A stretch of 6,763 nt of DNA from the NCBI GenBank assembly GCA_022713905.1, contig JAIHTM010000139.1, positions 1 through 6,763 of the forward strand, written 5' to 3'. The position numbers and the translations under genes were made by a program. Source of the DNA: Collinsella sp. Its GTDB lineage: Bacteria > Actinomycetota > Coriobacteriia > Coriobacteriales > Coriobacteriaceae. The notes beneath the pieces are model-generated. The model saw nothing but the letters and a program-made list of their open reading frames with translations. It was not told the DNA's origin and made no database searches. Of this stretch, positions 6,126 to 6,763 are shown in pieces (within the stretch, counting starts at the first letter, position 1; each line of letters starts with the position of its first letter).

Positions 6126-6593
6126 ATGGACGACCAAAACCAGAACAAAATGTTTATGCCGACGCAGGGGGAAGATACTTCCACGCAGCCGCCGCGGTTC
6201 CATCGCCCCCACATCACGCAAGAGCCCATTAATGATCCGGAGCCCGAGTATGTGACGAGAAATCGATATCAAACGCTCGAGGATGCCCAAACGGGACGTA
6301 AACATATGGGCGTCGCCTCGGGAGACCCTGTATATCTGAAAGACGCACCATTATCTAAAAACAGCGCAGCTAGTGATGAGCCGATGAAAGCATCCGCCAC
6401 TCATCGACAAAGAGGTCCTCGACCAAAGCAAACCTTGACGCATTCGGCTCGCTATCTCGAAACGCCAAAACAGGGAAAATCAATCTTCGTTTCGACAAGT
6501 AAACGACGCAAGCAGCATCGACTGACAATCCTGCTTTTGATCATTGCGGTCATAGCAGTTGCCCTTGTTATTCGATTTATTTTCTTTAAATAA
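6126..6593 (+). CDS. Hypothetical C-terminally membrane-anchored protein
   Basis: I do not recognise this 155-aa protein. Residues 1-125 are hydrophilic, rich in Pro, Gln, Asp, Thr and charged residues, and look disordered. Two Arg/Lys-rich patches (HRQRGPRPK 93-101, KRRKQHR 126-132) lead into one hydrophobic segment (about 133-153, LTILLLIIAVIAVALVIRFIF) that ends two residues before the stop. With basic residues before the helix and no signal peptide, it should be anchored by its tail with the bulk in the cytoplasm. The start is supported by AAAGGG at 6116-6121, 4 nt upstream. An ATG at residue 8 or 11 is less likely because it lacks a ribosome binding site. It stands alone, next to the AT-rich gap on its left and a convergent rRNA operon on its right. 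It appears less GC-rich than ftsH or tilS. A role at the membrane is possible, but no function is supported. Confidence 0.8.
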   Translation: MDDQNQNKMFMPTQGEDTSTQPPRFHRPHITQEPINDPEPEYVTRNRYQTLEDAQTGRKHMGVASGDPVYLKDAPLSKNSAASDEPMKASATHRQRGPRPKQTLTHSARYLETPKQGKSIFVSTSKRRKQHRLTILLLIIAVIAVALVIRFIFFK

Positions 6594-6603
6594 AAGCTCA
6601 ATA

Positions 6604-6626
6604 CCAAAAACGATAAGATCGTCTGG
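6604..6626 (-). terminator. Weak terminator-like hairpin after the rRNA operon
   Basis: On the minus strand, ACGAT-CTT-ATCGT (6610-6622) is followed at once by TTTTGG, with an outer CCA/TGG pair (6624-6626 and 6604-6606). It may back up the rRNA terminator at 6658-6689. On the plus strand it lies 10 bp past the unknown gene's stop, but without a T tract it would be a poor terminator for that gene. Confidence 0.35.
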
Positions 6627-6654
6627 TGTAAATGAGTCATTTACGCCCGGTAAA
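6625..6654. repeat. Near-perfect palindrome with alternative hairpin
   Basis: Arms GGTGTAAATGA (6625-6635) and TCATTTACGCC (6637-6647) are complementary except for one T·G position, around a single central base. The TTTAC at 6640-6644 can instead pair with GTAAA at 6650-6654 across a 5-nt loop. The two structures exclude each other. The site lies between the convergent unknown gene and the 23S terminator. It could be a protein-binding site, a 3'-end stem of the plus-strand mRNA or an rRNA trailer element. Confidence 0.5.
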
Positions 6655-6657
6655 CGC

Positions 6658-6689
6658 AAAAAAAGGGGGAGGCCGCGAGGTGCGGTTCC
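6658..6689 (-). terminator. Intrinsic terminator directly after 23S rRNA
   Basis: Minus-strand GGAACCGC and GCGGCCTCC form a stem of four G-C pairs (6682-6685 with 6673-6676) and three outer pairs past a small internal mismatch, with a 5-nt loop. CCC and seven Ts (6658-6664) follow. It abuts the predicted 23S 3' end, leaving no room for another RNA gene between them. Confidence 0.65.
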
Positions 6690-6763
6690 GGAAGAGCTCG
6701 GGCGATTAGTGCGGCTCGGCTGAGGCTGTCGCCAGCCTTGCACCTGCCGTCTATCGACCAGGT
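6690..6763 (-). rRNA. 23S ribosomal RNA, 3' end (partial)
   Basis: The reverse complement matches the last part of bacterial 23S rRNA as I know it from E. coli: GGTCGATAG, then GCAAG, a GGCTGGCGACAGCC hairpin, a TCAGCCGAGCCG segment and GCACTAAT. The distance from GATAG to the end of ACTAAT is 51 nt, the same as in E. coli. The mature 3' end is estimated about 15-20 nt after ACTAAT, near 6685-6692. The rest of the gene lies beyond the right edge and is read leftwards. No 5S gene follows. Confidence 0.9.

Noticed and set aside
6594..6690. 5S rRNA after 23S
   Set aside because: There are only about 95 bp, occupied by hairpins, and no 5S-like sequence on either strand.

Overview
The window is an ordinary chromosomal segment of a moderately GC-rich bacterium. 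The protein families, the GC-rich genes set against an AT-rich intergenic stretch, and the style of the TilS protein suggest an actinobacterium of the Coriobacteriia, most likely Collinsella or a close relative. That assignment is inferred from reading alone, not from a search. I see no mobile element, CRISPR array or tRNA gene.

Layout, left to right. Positions 48-86 hold a strong intrinsic terminator that ends a leftward block of housekeeping genes. In transcription order this block is tilS (tRNA-Ile lysidine synthetase), hpt (hypoxanthine phosphoribosyltransferase) and ftsH (membrane AAA+ zinc protease). This gene order is widespread in Gram-positive bacteria. hpt and ftsH are separated by one base, so they are probably translationally coupled. 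A candidate promoter with an extended -10 lies between tilS and hpt, so hpt-ftsH can probably be transcribed without tilS. Divergent from tilS, across only 48 bp, is a rightward metallo-beta-lactamase-fold gene of the YycJ/WalJ type. It ends at a long hairpin that also serves as terminator for the convergent small heat-shock protein gene (Hsp20).

The most structured non-coding DNA is the AT-rich 277 bp between the Hsp20 start (5848) and the next rightward gene (6126). It contains a TGAGTC/GACTCA dyad and a set of stem-loops in the probable Hsp20 leader, the last of which includes the Shine-Dalgarno sequence, an arrangement like that of RNA thermometers. It also holds a second dyad over a possible rightward promoter, and a 10-codon mini-ORF whose stop overlaps the ribosome binding site of the next gene. 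That gene (6126-6593) encodes an unrecognised, mostly disordered, C-terminally membrane-anchored protein.

The right edge is the last ~74 nt of a 23S rRNA gene on the minus strand. It is followed by an intrinsic terminator and, unusually, no 5S gene. Between this terminator and the unknown gene is a near-perfect 23-bp palindrome that overlaps an alternative hairpin.

The window is mainly protein and translation quality control (FtsH, Hsp20, TilS, rRNA) plus purine salvage. I do not see a convincing new multi-gene system. The items worth checking are regulatory: the Hsp20 leader, the mini-ORF leader, and the 23S end without a 5S gene.
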